Below are positions 53,492 to 62,655 of a DNA stretch of 64,000 nucleotides, piece after piece. The notes beneath the pieces are model-generated. The model ran no database searches. It worked only from the letters and a program-made list of their open reading frames with translations, and had not been told where the DNA came from. Every line of letters starts with the position of its first letter. The stretch's first letter is position 1. The position numbers were made by a program, and so were the translations under genes. The stretch comes from Chitinophaga sp. Ak27 (lineage in GTDB: Bacteria; Bacteroidota; Bacteroidia; Chitinophagales; Chitinophagaceae). The DNA lies in the NCBI RefSeq assembly GCF_012726295.1, contig NZ_JABAOB010000013.1:78727-142726 (forward strand). The letters run 5' to 3'.

Positions 53492-53521
53492 AGTATAAGA
53501 AAGCCCCTACTTCCCAATACA
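53492..53521. repeat. Right attachment site (attR) overlapping the mnmE 3' end
   Basis: The 30-bp direct repeat partner of 29106-29135, with two differences. It covers the mnmE stop codon and the codons for the last four residues Cys-Ile-Gly-Lys, so integration rebuilds the gene end. Possible arm boxes GTACCT (53356-53361) and AGGTAC (53380-53385) lie on the element side. Confidence 0.85.
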
Positions 53522-54889
53522 AAACTTGCTAAAAATATAATCCAACCTATCTTCATTTGTCACTTCCCCGGTAATCTCACCCAGGTAATGCAGGCAAAGC
53601 CGGATATCCAGCGCCAGCAGATCGCCAGGTAAACCATTGTCCATGCCTGTCTTTACATCATTGAGCGACTTGTGCACCTCCAGCAACGCTGCATGGTGGC
53701 GGGCATTGGTGATGATAGTATCTTCGGTGTTAATGTCGCCGGCCATTACTTTGTGTACAAGGGCATCTTTGAGATCCTGGATGTGTGCATGATTTTTTGC
53801 GGAGATGAAAAGGATATCGGGGAATTCGGCGAATTTGGTTTTGATGGCGTCTTCTCCGGTTATGTCGGTCTTGTTACCTACGAGGAGGTAGTTGACCTGG
53901 TCATTTTCAAAACTATCAATCTGCTGACGTATATCCGTAGCAGTTAGTTCGTTCACATCGAACAGGTATACGACTACGCCGGCTTCTTTGATTTTCTCCA
54001 TGGTTTTTTGTACGCCGATGCTTTCGATGGTGTCAACGCTTTCGCGTATGCCGGCTGTGTCTATGAGGCGGAAAAGGATACCGTCGATGTTGAGAACCTC
54101 TTCGATGGTGTCGCGTGTGGTGCCAGCGATGTCGCTCACGATGGCCCTATTTTCATTGAGGAGGGTATTCAGAAGGGTTGATTTACCGGCGTTGGGTTTA
54201 CCGACGATTGCAGTGTTGACCCCATTCTTAATCACATTACCCATGCGGAAAGAATCGATCAGATGTTGAACGACAGCCGAGGCATTGATTACAAGCGAAT
54301 ACAGACCACTACGATCGGCAAATTCCACGTCTTCCTGGCTAAAGTCCAACTCAAGTTCAATAAGGGCGGAAAAGGTGATTAATTGCTCGCGGAGAGTATG
54401 TAGTTCTTTCGAGAACCCACCCCTCATTTGCTGCATGGCCGTCTGGTGAGAGGCGGCGGAATTGCTGGCAATGAGGTCGGCAACGGATTCGGCCTGGGTA
54501 AGGTCCAGCTTACCATTCAAAAAAGCCCGTTGGGTAAATTCACCTGGTTTAGCCAGGCGGGCGCCAGCTTTAATAGTGGCATCTATAATTTGTTGTTGTA
54601 TATAGGGAGATCCGTGACAGGATATTTCTATCACATCTTCGCCGGTATAGGAGCGGGGACCTTTATACAGGCTAACCACTACTTCGTCTATGACATGGCC
54701 TTCGGCAACAATGCTACCGAAGTGGAGGGTATGGGTGGCCTGCTGGGTGAGGTCTTTAGCAGGAAACAAGCTATTACAGATGCGATAGGCAGCAGGGCCG
54801 CTCAATCTTATTACGGCAATAGCGCCGAGGCCTGGTGCGGTGGCTACGGCCACAATAGTATCATCAAATCCGGTTAATTTACCCAGCAT
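53507..54889 (-). CDS. mnmE: tRNA modification GTPase MnmE
   Basis: A 460-residue potassium-dependent GTPase that, with MnmG, modifies the wobble uridine of some tRNAs. The N-terminal folate-binding domain starts TIVAVATAPGLGAIAVIRLSG in essence. The G domain shows GKPNAGKS (230-237), AGTTRD (255-260), DTAG (277-280) and NKTD. The C-terminus ends FCIGK, the invariant Cys motif. The last codons are supplied by the attachment repeat of the inserted element, and the reading frame is intact, so the enzyme should work. Confidence 0.97.
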   Translation of the reverse strand: MLGKLTGFDDTIVAVATAPGLGAIAVIRLSGPAAYRICNSLFPAKDLTQQATHTLHFGSIVAEGHVIDEVVVSLYKGPRSYTGEDVIEISCHGSPYIQQQIIDATIKAGARLAKPGEFTQRAFLNGKLDLTQAESVADLIASNSAASHQTAMQQMRGGFSKELHTLREQLITFSALIELELDFSQEDVEFADRSGLYSLVINASAVVQHLIDSFRMGNVIKNGVNTAIVGKPNAGKSTLLNTLLNENRAIVSDIAGTTRDTIEEVLNIDGILFRLIDTAGIRESVDTIESIGVQKTMEKIKEAGVVVYLFDVNELTATDIRQQIDSFENDQVNYLLVGNKTDITGEDAIKTKFAEFPDILFISAKNHAHIQDLKDALVHKVMAGDINTEDTIITNARHHAALLEVHKSLNDVKTGMDNGLPGDLLALDIRLCLHYLGEITGEVTNEDRLDYIFSKFCIGK

Positions 54890-54969
54890 ACCTTATTTTC
54901 TTTATGAATATATCCCAAAGGACACAAATTTACGCACAATAGCGGCGATCACCAATTCCGCCAAAAATC

Positions 54970-55006
54970 AAAGGTCCCGTTCCAACGATGTTGAAACGGG
55001 ACCTTT
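54970..55006 (-). terminator. Terminator of the TonB/Exb operon
   Basis: AAAGGTCCCGTTCCAAC pairs with GTTGAAACGGGACCTTT (one mismatch) 22 bases after the TonB stop on the minus strand, followed on that strand by TGATTTTT. A strong intrinsic terminator. Confidence 0.88.
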
Positions 55007-55027
55007 GAAAAACTATGTTATACAGTA

Positions 55028-55864
55028 CTACTCTTGCAAAGTAAAGCGGATAGGGAGGTTGAACTGTACGGAAACCTGGCGGCCATTCTGCTTACCAGCT
55101 TTCCATTTAGGCATGGTTTTCACCACGCGAACAGCTTCTTCTTCCAGGCCACCACCTTTTGCGGCACCTACTGTTTTTACATCTTTAATGTTTCCCTCAG
55201 AATCTACTACGAACTGAACGAATACAGTTCCTGAGATACCATTTTCCTGTGCAACGCGTGGATAACGGATGTTTTTGCTCAGGTATTTTGCCAGTGCTTC
55301 CTCACCACCGGGGAAGGTTGGAGGTTGTTCAACGAAGGTGAAGATCTCTTCTTTCGCAGGAGCAGCTGGAGCGGTTACCACACCGGTACCTTTACTATCT
55401 TCCAGTAATCCTGGATCGATACCGTTTGGATCACCTTCCACAGTTTTAGTACTGATGGCTTTGTCCTTAATATCCTCGTGTTTAGGAGGTTCCTCATCCG
55501 GTGGTACTTCGTTATCTTTCTTGATAACCGGAGGAGTAAATTGTACTGACGGTTTTACTGGTGGCGGTGGCGCAGGCGGAGGTGGAGGCGGAGGTGGCGT
55601 CTTCGGATCATCCGGTAACTTCACATCCTCCATCTTAATTTCCTGTATCACCGGCTTCTTGAGGTTATCTCCCTCAGAAGCTTTTACCCACTGTGATATC
55701 ATGTACGTTGCAAAGAATATTACAAACAATGACGCGGTTCCCAAAATAGCATTCCGCACACGCTTATTATACTGTCTCCGCAAATCGTACGCCCCATATT
55801 CCTTATTCCTGCCGTCAAACAGGATATCAAGAAAATCGGACTTTAAGACTTTAGCAGAATCCAT
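55028..55864 (-). CDS. tonB: TonB-family energy transducer
   Basis: A 278-residue protein. One membrane helix (about 40-57, ILGTASLFVIFFATYMI) follows a cytoplasmic N-terminus starting DSAKVLKSDFLDILFDGRNKEYGAYDLRR in essence, the usual Bacteroidota form. A proline-rich spacer (87-105) spans the periplasm. The C-terminal TonB domain holds YPRVAQENGISGTVFVQFVV in part and ends VSVQFNLPIRFTL. It powers outer-membrane receptors such as the two SusC proteins of this window. It is the last gene of the exb operon. Confidence 0.94.
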   Translation of the reverse strand: MDSAKVLKSDFLDILFDGRNKEYGAYDLRRQYNKRVRNAILGTASLFVIFFATYMISQWVKASEGDNLKKPVIQEIKMEDVKLPDDPKTPPPPPPPPAPPPPVKPSVQFTPPVIKKDNEVPPDEEPPKHEDIKDKAISTKTVEGDPNGIDPGLLEDSKGTGVVTAPAAPAKEEIFTFVEQPPTFPGGEEALAKYLSKNIRYPRVAQENGISGTVFVQFVVDSEGNIKDVKTVGAAKGGGLEEEAVRVVKTMPKWKAGKQNGRQVSVQFNLPIRFTLQE

Positions 55865-55928
55865 TGTTGTTGTTTTATGATGGATGCAAAAAAATAATTA
55901 TTCCACAAAACTTTTAGCAGCTGGCTGA

Positions 55929-56528
55929 TTATTTTACACCGTTTGCAGCTTCAGTAGACTGTATCCATTTTTTATCCTGGTCACTGATGTCTACAGTTGC
56001 ATAACGTTGTATTCTATTGATAGCCATTTCGTCAAGGATATCAACGAAATTCTTATAATTGGCATCGTTATCTGCCTTTATAATTACTACCACGTCTTCT
56101 GGTTCACCTTTTGCATTTCTCAGTTTAGCAACTTCGTCCCTCTTCTTAATGATCTCATCTCTGATTCCTCCGGTATTAGCAAAGCTGGTTGCTTTGAAGA
56201 AGTCAGGATTAGCAGAAGCATTAGGGTCTTGTGCCAAACCTTCGTAATAATAAACTCGATTATCTTTTCCGAGTAAGATAGTCAGGGCCGTACTTTCTTT
56301 TACTTTATTCTGGTCCTTTTCGTTCTCGGTATCTTTTGGCATGATCAAGTCCATTGTTTTGGGCTTGGACATGGTAGTGGTCAGCATGAAGAAGGTGATC
56401 AACAGAAAACCTAAATCCACCATGGGCGTCATATCTACACGGGTAGACTGTTTCTTGGATTTCGTCCCACCGTGTTTCTTCCCTTTTCCACCACTACTAC
56501 TGGTATCCATTTCTGCCATAGTAGCCAA
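55929..56528 (-). CDS. exbD: ExbD/TolR-family proton-channel subunit
   Basis: A 199-residue protein with a basic N-terminus and one membrane helix (VDMTPMVDLGFLLITFFML), whose Asp in MVDLGFLL is the conserved proton-carrying acid. The periplasmic part follows (VVIIKADNDANYKNFVDILDEM in essence). It forms the motor with ExbB and the second ExbD-like protein and drives TonB. It has a normal operon position before tonB. Confidence 0.92.
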   Translation of the reverse strand: MATMAEMDTSSSGGKGKKHGGTKSKKQSTRVDMTPMVDLGFLLITFFMLTTTMSKPKTMDLIMPKDTENEKDQNKVKESTALTILLGKDNRVYYYEGLAQDPNASANPDFFKATSFANTGGIRDEIIKKRDEVAKLRNAKGEPEDVVVIIKADNDANYKNFVDILDEMAINRIQRYATVDISDQDKKWIQSTEAANGVK

Positions 56529-56583
56529 TTTTTTTTAGTTCTTAAATCAACAGCCTTCCTGGTCAGGAAGTAGTTGCTGTCGT

Positions 56584-57243
56584 TTACTTTTTGTGTCCTG
56601 CTGCCTGTTGTTCTTCCCAGGCGGCAGTGCCTTTAGGTGCTTCTTCCAGGTTAGTAACCAGGTTCAGCTTCTGAATTTTCTTCTTTTTGAAAGTATCCAG
56701 AATTTCCTTGATCTTAGGATATGGCGTCTGGTTATCCGCCTTGATACAGTACTTTACCTTGTTCAGATTAGTACCCTGTGCAGCGTTACCATAATCAATC
56801 CATGCTCCTAATTCACCATTGGCAGAATCTGTAGGGATACCTTTATCCAGACCAGCAGTTTTACGTTGCTCTTCGTTGAGAGACAGGTATTGCTTCAGGT
56901 CTTTGATTTGTGCTCCTACGCTGGCTCCAACTACAAAGTTTCTCATTTCTTTTTCGTCCAGACCCAGATGATACTGCGTATTCAGATCTTCTATCAGCTT
57001 TCTTCTTTTCGGCTGGCCATCCATGCTGAAAAACACTCTTCCGTCCTTATCTACTGTGAATAACAACACATCAGAATCAGGTAAAAGGGTTGTGTTTATG
57101 GAGGATGGGGTAACTACTGTTACCGGCTCATCCGGCTTGAATTTAGTTGCCAGCATAAAGAAAGTTAATAGCAGGAAGGCCACATCACACATCGCCGTCA
57201 TGTCGATGTTGGTGCTTTTCCTTGGCATTTTAACTTTAGGCAT
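56584..57243 (-). CDS. exbD: ExbD/TolR-family proton-channel subunit
   Basis: A 219-residue ExbD homologue, a second copy as usual in Bacteroidota. The membrane helix contains the key acid (NIDMTAMCDVAFLLLTFFML) and a periplasmic domain holds VKYCIKADNQTPYPKIKEIL. It lies between exbB and the other exbD. The pair probably makes a heteromeric motor with ExbB, but this is inferred from the gene order. Confidence 0.92.
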   Translation of the reverse strand: MPKVKMPRKSTNIDMTAMCDVAFLLLTFFMLATKFKPDEPVTVVTPSSINTTLLPDSDVLLFTVDKDGRVFFSMDGQPKRRKLIEDLNTQYHLGLDEKEMRNFVVGASVGAQIKDLKQYLSLNEEQRKTAGLDKGIPTDSANGELGAWIDYGNAAQGTNLNKVKYCIKADNQTPYPKIKEILDTFKKKKIQKLNLVTNLEEAPKGTAAWEEQQAAGHKK

Positions 57244-57313
57244 CTTTACTCTTTTTTATGGTTTACTTTAAATAGATTCAAAACCGCTCAAATTCCACAA
57301 AATAATCTCAAAA

Positions 57314-58168
57314 TTATTTGTGGTTAGCAGCGAAGCTCTGTGTTAAAGTAAAGCCAGATTCGTCAATAGCGTAAGTGATGCTATCGATATTGGTAGTAAA
57401 GTAGTTATACATGATGATCGCTACAGCGGAAGTACCGATACCCAGAGCGGTATTGATCAACGCTTCAGAGATACCACCTGCCAGCTGTGCAGAGTCTGGT
57501 GCACCACCGGTAGACATCGCCGCAAACGCACGGATCATACCCAATACTGTACCGAACAGACCTAACAGGGTAGCTACGGAAGCAATGGTAGACAGGAACA
57601 CCAGGTTCTTTTCCATCATTGGCAGTTCCAATGCAGTTGTTTCTTCAATTTCATTTTTGATAGTCAGGATCTTCTGCTCAGTATCCAGCTCGGTGTTAGT
57701 CACCATTTCTTTATACTTCTTCAGACCAGCTTTCAATACGTTACCTACAGAACCTTTCTGTTTGTCACACTCAGCCAAAGCTGCATCTATATTGCGGTTA
57801 GCCAGGTGATACTGTACTTTGCGCACCAGCTCAGAACCACTGAATTTACCTTTAGCTTTAGACAGGTAAAGGAAACGCTCAATAACGAAAGTCAGACATA
57901 CCAGTAATACGGAAATCAGGATAGGTACGATCAATCCACCTTTGTACACAGTACCAAACCATTTACCAATACCAGAATCAATCGGATGTCCCTCTGGATT
58001 GTTACCCTGGAAGTTGGCTGGGTTACCTAATACAAAAAAGTAAAACAGAAAACCTATCACTAAACAGATAGGCACAGCCAACGCAGCGAACAGGTTGGAT
58101 GACTTTTTAGGTTGATGAGAAGATGCCTTAGCTGTAGCTGCAGTCACAGTTGTTTTAGTCTCAGCCAT
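57314..58168 (-). CDS. exbB: MotA/TolQ/ExbB-family proton-channel protein
   Basis: A 284-residue protein. Membrane segments lie at about 28-50 (ALAVPICLVIGFLFYFFVL), 78-95, 165-185 and 205-225. The family core FLSTIASVATLLGLFGTVLGMIRAF and the conserved SEALINTALGIGTSAVAIIMYN are clear. First gene of the exbB-exbD-exbD-tonB operon, which energises TonB-dependent uptake with the proton motive force. Confidence 0.94.
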   Translation of the reverse strand: MAETKTTVTAATAKASSHQPKKSSNLFAALAVPICLVIGFLFYFFVLGNPANFQGNNPEGHPIDSGIGKWFGTVYKGGLIVPILISVLLVCLTFVIERFLYLSKAKGKFSGSELVRKVQYHLANRNIDAALAECDKQKGSVGNVLKAGLKKYKEMVTNTELDTEQKILTIKNEIEETTALELPMMEKNLVFLSTIASVATLLGLFGTVLGMIRAFAAMSTGGAPDSAQLAGGISEALINTALGIGTSAVAIIMYNYFTTNIDSITYAIDESGFTLTQSFAANHK

Positions 58169-58917
58169 GTTGATTGAAATTTTAGTGTTAAAAATTAAAC
58201 TATTGTTTGTTAGAAGTTACTAAATACGATTGTTGTTACCATGGAATGCCCCTCAGCACTCAATTTACTGTTTTATTCAGTGATTCGCAAAGTTATAAGG
58301 TTGGTCCAAAAAAACAAGTGCAGCTCAAAAAAACCCACAAAAATTAACTTTCACACGCAAAAGCCCCATCACAGGGCTTTTAAACCACTCATTTTTTTAG
58401 AGCAAACACTTACATAAGCGAATAAACCAATATTGCAGTTCTCACAACTGATTGTTACTGTCCCAATTATTGAAATCGTTTGATTTTTTTCAAAGTTGGA
58501 CGCACAATTTAAGAAAAAATTCAAATGTTCCAACAGAAATCTTACAATTCCGGGAACTTATTTATTCCCGCGCCAGTCAACACTTTCAGCCGAAGCTAAT
58601 TGGATTTAGCAATAAAACATCCGGAAATTCTGTCCTCATAAGTGGAAACTCAATACCGCCGCGGAAACTAACACGCCATCCCCCAGCACCTCCATATGAA
58701 ATTATTATCTGCTATAACAATAAATGCTTACATAAAAAAAGTTGCCACCGCAACTAGTGTTTAAACGCTTAGCCCCCGGTTTTGCTCTTTTTTTTTCCAT
58801 TCCTACAGTCTTTACTGCGCTTATGGATTTTCCTGATAAGTTAATACTTAATATACTTACTTGCAAAGGTTTTTAAAAAAACATCCCAAGTTATCAAAAA
58901 CCAATTATCAAACTGTA
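58169..58917. other. Divergent intergenic region with an orphan hairpin
   Basis: No supported gene between exbB and the metalloprotease gene. It must hold both promoters. AAAAGCCC/GGGCTTTT (58359-58366 with 58374-58381) is terminator-like although both flanking genes point away from it, so a small transcript could end here. A plus-strand frame at 58452-58757 has no protein-like features. Confidence 0.45.
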
Positions 58918-61473
58918 ATGAGCCAACCCATTCAACACAAACTGATACTCGCCATGGCAGGAGTACTCTGCCTGAGTACTGTAGTTTTACAGCCCGCTGC
59001 AGCACAGCGAAAAAAACATTCGAAAAATGCTTCGCCAACTACTCCTGCTCCAGCAAAAGATACAACCGGTAAAGCACCCATGATCAAACCAGGCCCAAAA
59101 CAAGGCCCCAAACCTTTCGCGGAAGTCATTACCGACAAAGCCAAAAGCGACTCTGGATTATTCAATATCTATAAACTAGACGACCGCTTCTTCTTCGAAA
59201 TCCCCGACTCCCTCCTCGGCAGGGATATCCTCGTGGTAAACAGGATCTCCAAATCCGCCGCAGGCCTGCGTGCCATGATGATGGGATTTAGCGGCGACAT
59301 TATCAACGAAAATGTTATCCGCTTTGAAAAAGGACCTAACAATCGCATCTTCCTCAAAAATATCTCCTACTCAGAAGTATCCAAAGACTCTACCCAGCCA
59401 ATGTTTACTTCTGTAAGGAACTCTAACCTCCAGCCCATCGTGGCTGCTTTCGATGTGAAAGCATTGTCCAAGAACGAAAAAGGTTCCGTGATTGATATGA
59501 CGGAATATCTCAGCGGCGATAATGACATCTTCTTCTTCGATGGCCAGGTAAAAAATATGCTGAAACTCGGTGGTGTTCAACCAGATAAGTCTTACATCTC
59601 TGATGTAAAATCCTATCCGTTAAACACCGAAATCAAAACCGTAAAAACATATAGCAAAAGCGGTGGCCCCGCAGGGCCGGGTATGCCCCCCTCTCCGGGA
59701 GGTAATGCTACCGTGGAACTCAACAGCTCCATTGTATTACTCCCTGAAGTGCCCATGCAGCCACGCTATTTCGATCCACGCGTAGGCTACTTCACTACCA
59801 GCGTAACTGATTTTGACGCCGATCCGCAAGGCGTGAAAAGACTCCAGATGATCACCCGCTGGCGCCTGGAACCGAAACCGGAAGACATAGAGAAATATAA
59901 ACGCGGGGAACTGGTAGAACCCAAGAAACCCATCGTGTTTTATATAGATCCTGCTACCCCTGAAAAATGGCGTAAATACCTGATCATGGGCGTAAATGAC
60001 TGGCAATCCGCTTTCGAACAGGCAGGCTTCAAAAATGCTATCATCGCTAAAATGGCGCCTACCCCACAGGAAGATTCGACCTGGTCTATTGAAGATGCCC
60101 GCTTTTCCGCCATCGTTTATAAACCTTCTGATGTACCCAACGCAAGTGGCCCTCACGTGCATGACCCTCGCTCCGGAGAAATAATCGAAAGCCATATCAA
60201 CTGGTACCACAACGTAATGCGCTTACTCCGCAACTGGTACTTTGTACAGGCCTCTCCCAACGACACCCGCGCCCGCAATATGCAGTTCAGCGATGAACTG
60301 ATGGGTGAACTGATCCGTTTTGTATCCTCCCATGAAGTGGGCCATACGCTCGGATTACGCCACAACTTCGGCTCCAGCTCCGCTTACCCGGTAGAAAAAC
60401 TGCGTGACAAAGAATGGGTGAAAAAGAACGGCCATGCCGCGTCTATCATGGATTATGCCCGCTTTAACTATGTTGCGCAACCTGGCGATGGTATCAGCGG
60501 CGCCGACCTCTATCCCCGTATTAACTACTATGATAAATGGGCCATCGAATGGGGTTACAAGCTCCTGCCGGAAGCTAAATCACCGGAAGCAGAAACGCCC
60601 ATCTTGAATAAATGGACGGTAGAAAAGCTGAAGGATAAGAAATACTGGTTTGGTACGGAGTCCAACCCAGATGATCCGAGGTCACAAAATGAGGATTTGG
60701 GCGACAATGCTATGATTGCGAGTGGATACGGCATAAAAAATCTTCAATATATTATGCCAAATCTCCTGGCCTGGACTAGCGTGAAAAATGAAGGATATGC
60801 TAACCTTTCTGAACTCTATAAGGAAATAGCCGGTCAATTTAGCCGTTACATGGGCCATGTAGCTAAAAACGTAGGCGGTATCTATGAAACTCCTAAAACT
60901 ATAGAACAATCCGGTACCGTGTACGAGTACGTTCCAAAAGCTACCCAAAAAGAAGCTATCCAGTTCCTGAACAAACAGTTGTTTACCACGCCTAAGTGGC
61001 TGATCAACCAGGACCTGTTAAGCCGCTTCGGTGGAGATGGCGTTTCCCTCATCCTTTCCCGCCAGGAACCGATACTGGATCGTCTCATGAGCACCAATAC
61101 CATCAATAAACTGGTAAGTGGAGAAGCCGCCCAGGGTGCCCAGGCTTATGCAGCAATCGACATGTTGAATGACCTGAAGAAAAATATCTTCTCGGAAATA
61201 TACACGCACCAACCAGTAGACGTATATCGCAGAAACCTGCAACGCGCTTATGTGGATAACCTCACAGAACTCGTGGCTCCTGCAGCTCCGTCTGGTAATA
61301 TAATGTTCGGCAGTGTTGCCAATCCATCCAAATCAGATGCTGCCAGTATTGGCCGTGCGCAGCTGGTAGCCCTGAGAACAGAACTGCGTGCTGCCACCGG
61401 TGGCGATGGCATGACCCGCAGCCATGTTCAGGACCTCATTGCCCGTATTAACAAGGCCCTCGATCCTAAATAA
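58918..61473 (+). CDS. Secreted zinc-dependent metalloprotease (DUF5117/DUF5118 type)
   Basis: The protein has 851 residues from the ATG at 58918, which begins a signal peptide (HKLILAMAGVLCLSTVVLQPAAAQ, in parts). An in-frame TTG at 58861 would add 19 unneeded residues. A DUF5118-like N-terminal part and a DUF5117-like region (about 80-300) precede the catalytic domain with SHEVGHTLGLRHNFG, an extended HExxHxxGxxH zinc site. SIMDYARFNYVAQPGD is the Met-turn. Such proteins are periplasmic or secreted in Bacteroidota; the substrate is unknown. A terminator follows. Confidence 0.93.
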   Translation: MSQPIQHKLILAMAGVLCLSTVVLQPAAAQRKKHSKNASPTTPAPAKDTTGKAPMIKPGPKQGPKPFAEVITDKAKSDSGLFNIYKLDDRFFFEIPDSLLGRDILVVNRISKSAAGLRAMMMGFSGDIINENVIRFEKGPNNRIFLKNISYSEVSKDSTQPMFTSVRNSNLQPIVAAFDVKALSKNEKGSVIDMTEYLSGDNDIFFFDGQVKNMLKLGGVQPDKSYISDVKSYPLNTEIKTVKTYSKSGGPAGPGMPPSPGGNATVELNSSIVLLPEVPMQPRYFDPRVGYFTTSVTDFDADPQGVKRLQMITRWRLEPKPEDIEKYKRGELVEPKKPIVFYIDPATPEKWRKYLIMGVNDWQSAFEQAGFKNAIIAKMAPTPQEDSTWSIEDARFSAIVYKPSDVPNASGPHVHDPRSGEIIESHINWYHNVMRLLRNWYFVQASPNDTRARNMQFSDELMGELIRFVSSHEVGHTLGLRHNFGSSSAYPVEKLRDKEWVKKNGHAASIMDYARFNYVAQPGDGISGADLYPRINYYDKWAIEWGYKLLPEAKSPEAETPILNKWTVEKLKDKKYWFGTESNPDDPRSQNEDLGDNAMIASGYGIKNLQYIMPNLLAWTSVKNEGYANLSELYKEIAGQFSRYMGHVAKNVGGIYETPKTIEQSGTVYEYVPKATQKEAIQFLNKQLFTTPKWLINQDLLSRFGGDGVSLILSRQEPILDRLMSTNTINKLVSGEAAQGAQAYAAIDMLNDLKKNIFSEIYTHQPVDVYRRNLQRAYVDNLTELVAPAAPSGNIMFGSVANPSKSDAASIGRAQLVALRTELRAATGGDGMTRSHVQDLIARINKALDPK

Positions 61474-61497
61474 CGACGAGGTATACACGAAATAACC

Positions 61498-61535
61498 GCC
61501 CCCTTTCCCGCATAACCGGAAAGGGGGCTTTCTTT
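61498..61535 (+). terminator. Terminator after the metalloprotease gene
   Basis: GCCCCCTTTCC pairs perfectly with GGAAAGGGGGC (61498-61508 with 61518-61528), followed by TTTCTTT. Confidence 0.88.
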
Positions 61536-61614
61536 AGCATCTACCCCAAAGCCTCGTAATTCTTCCGGAAATTGCTTAATATCGCTCCATTATTTACTCA
61601 CGAAGCCTCAAAAA

Positions 61615-62640
61615 GTGAAAGATAGGACAAACAAAATAACGATATACGATATCGCCCATCAACTGAACCTGTCGGCATCAACCGTTTCACGTGCATTGCA
61701 GAACAATCCATTAATCAATATGGAAACACGTGAAAAAGTACAACAGGCGGCCAGCGAAATGGGGTATGTTCCCAACTGGATTGCCTCCAGTCTCCGGAAA
61801 AAAAGGTCCAATATCCTCGGACTTATCGTACCCCGCACTTCTATGTACTTTCAAAGTACCGCCATCAGCGGTATCCAGCATGAAGCGCACAAGTATGGAT
61901 TTAGTATTGTTATTGGCCAGTCAGACGAAACAGTAGCCATGGAAAAGGAGCTGGTACATACCTTTTACTCCCTCCGCGTAGATGGGCTCCTGGCAGTAGC
62001 TTCCATGTTTACCACCAACATCGATCATTTTAATCCGTTTATAAAAAACAATATTCCACTGGTTTTCTATGATCGGGTGCCTGCAGATTTCCAGGGATAT
62101 ACCATTACCGGAGACGACTTTAAAGGCGGATTTCTGGCTACCGAACATTTGATAAAGCAAGGCTGCAAACGCATTGCCCATTTCTCTGGCCTGCTTTCCT
62201 GTAACCTTTATCAACAAAGGCTTGCTGGCTACAAGGAAGCGTTGGCCCAATACAATATCCCGTTCGATGAACAGCTGGTATATATCCACGATCTGACTAT
62301 GGACGCTGCTACTACCGCTGCTCAACAACTATTTGATGCGCAGAAGATGCCCGATGGCATGTTTGCAGCAAATGATAGTTCAGCCGTTGCATTCATCCGT
62401 GAAGCCAGGAACCGAGGCATTGCTGTACCGCAGCAAATCAAGGTGGTTGGATATTCCAACGACCTCTCTTCCCGTATTATCTCTCCATCGCTTACCACTA
62501 TTGAACAATCGGGGTATAACATGGGGCAGAAAGCAGTAGAAACAATTGTTCAACTAATCAACCACGAAGAAAGTGTGAAAGTTACCAGGAACTATGTATT
62601 CCCGGTAGAACTAATTAAACGGGAATCAACCCAGTTATAA
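61615..62640 (+). CDS. LacI-family transcriptional regulator
   Basis: A 341-residue regulator that starts with GTG at 61615. The N-terminal HTH is typical: ITIYDIAHQLNLSASTVSRAL, followed by the hinge SSLRKKRSNILGLIVP. The periplasmic-binding-protein-like ligand domain contains FYSLRVDGLLAVAS and IKVVGYSNDLSSRIISPSLTTIEQ in parts. It probably controls a sugar-related gene set. An outer-membrane-type lipoprotein gene follows after 15 bases, so the two may be co-transcribed. Confidence 0.94.
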   Translation: MKDRTNKITIYDIAHQLNLSASTVSRALQNNPLINMETREKVQQAASEMGYVPNWIASSLRKKRSNILGLIVPRTSMYFQSTAISGIQHEAHKYGFSIVIGQSDETVAMEKELVHTFYSLRVDGLLAVASMFTTNIDHFNPFIKNNIPLVFYDRVPADFQGYTITGDDFKGGFLATEHLIKQGCKRIAHFSGLLSCNLYQQRLAGYKEALAQYNIPFDEQLVYIHDLTMDAATTAAQQLFDAQKMPDGMFAANDSSAVAFIREARNRGIAVPQQIKVVGYSNDLSSRIISPSLTTIEQSGYNMGQKAVETIVQLINHEESVKVTRNYVFPVELIKRESTQL

Positions 62641-62655
62641 CCTTTACAAAACAAT

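Larger units (their letters stand above)
29106..53521. mobile_element. Integrative mobilizable element in the 3' end of mnmE
   Basis: A segment of about 24.4 kb lies between two 30-bp direct repeats (29106-29135 and 53492-53521, 28/30 identical). It encodes its own tyrosine integrase and excisionase next to the right repeat. It carries a relaxase, MobC and a primase-like protein but no VirB/Tra-type transfer genes, so it should be mobilized in trans. Cargo includes restriction/defence-like operons, the sigma/dCas12f cluster and a PIN module. An IS256-type element has inserted into it. Base composition is visibly more AT-rich than the flanking chromosome. Confidence 0.88.

Noticed and set aside
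58452..58757. Plus-strand 101-codon frame upstream of the metalloprotease
   Set aside because: Low-complexity, no domain, unusual codon use for the neighbourhood.
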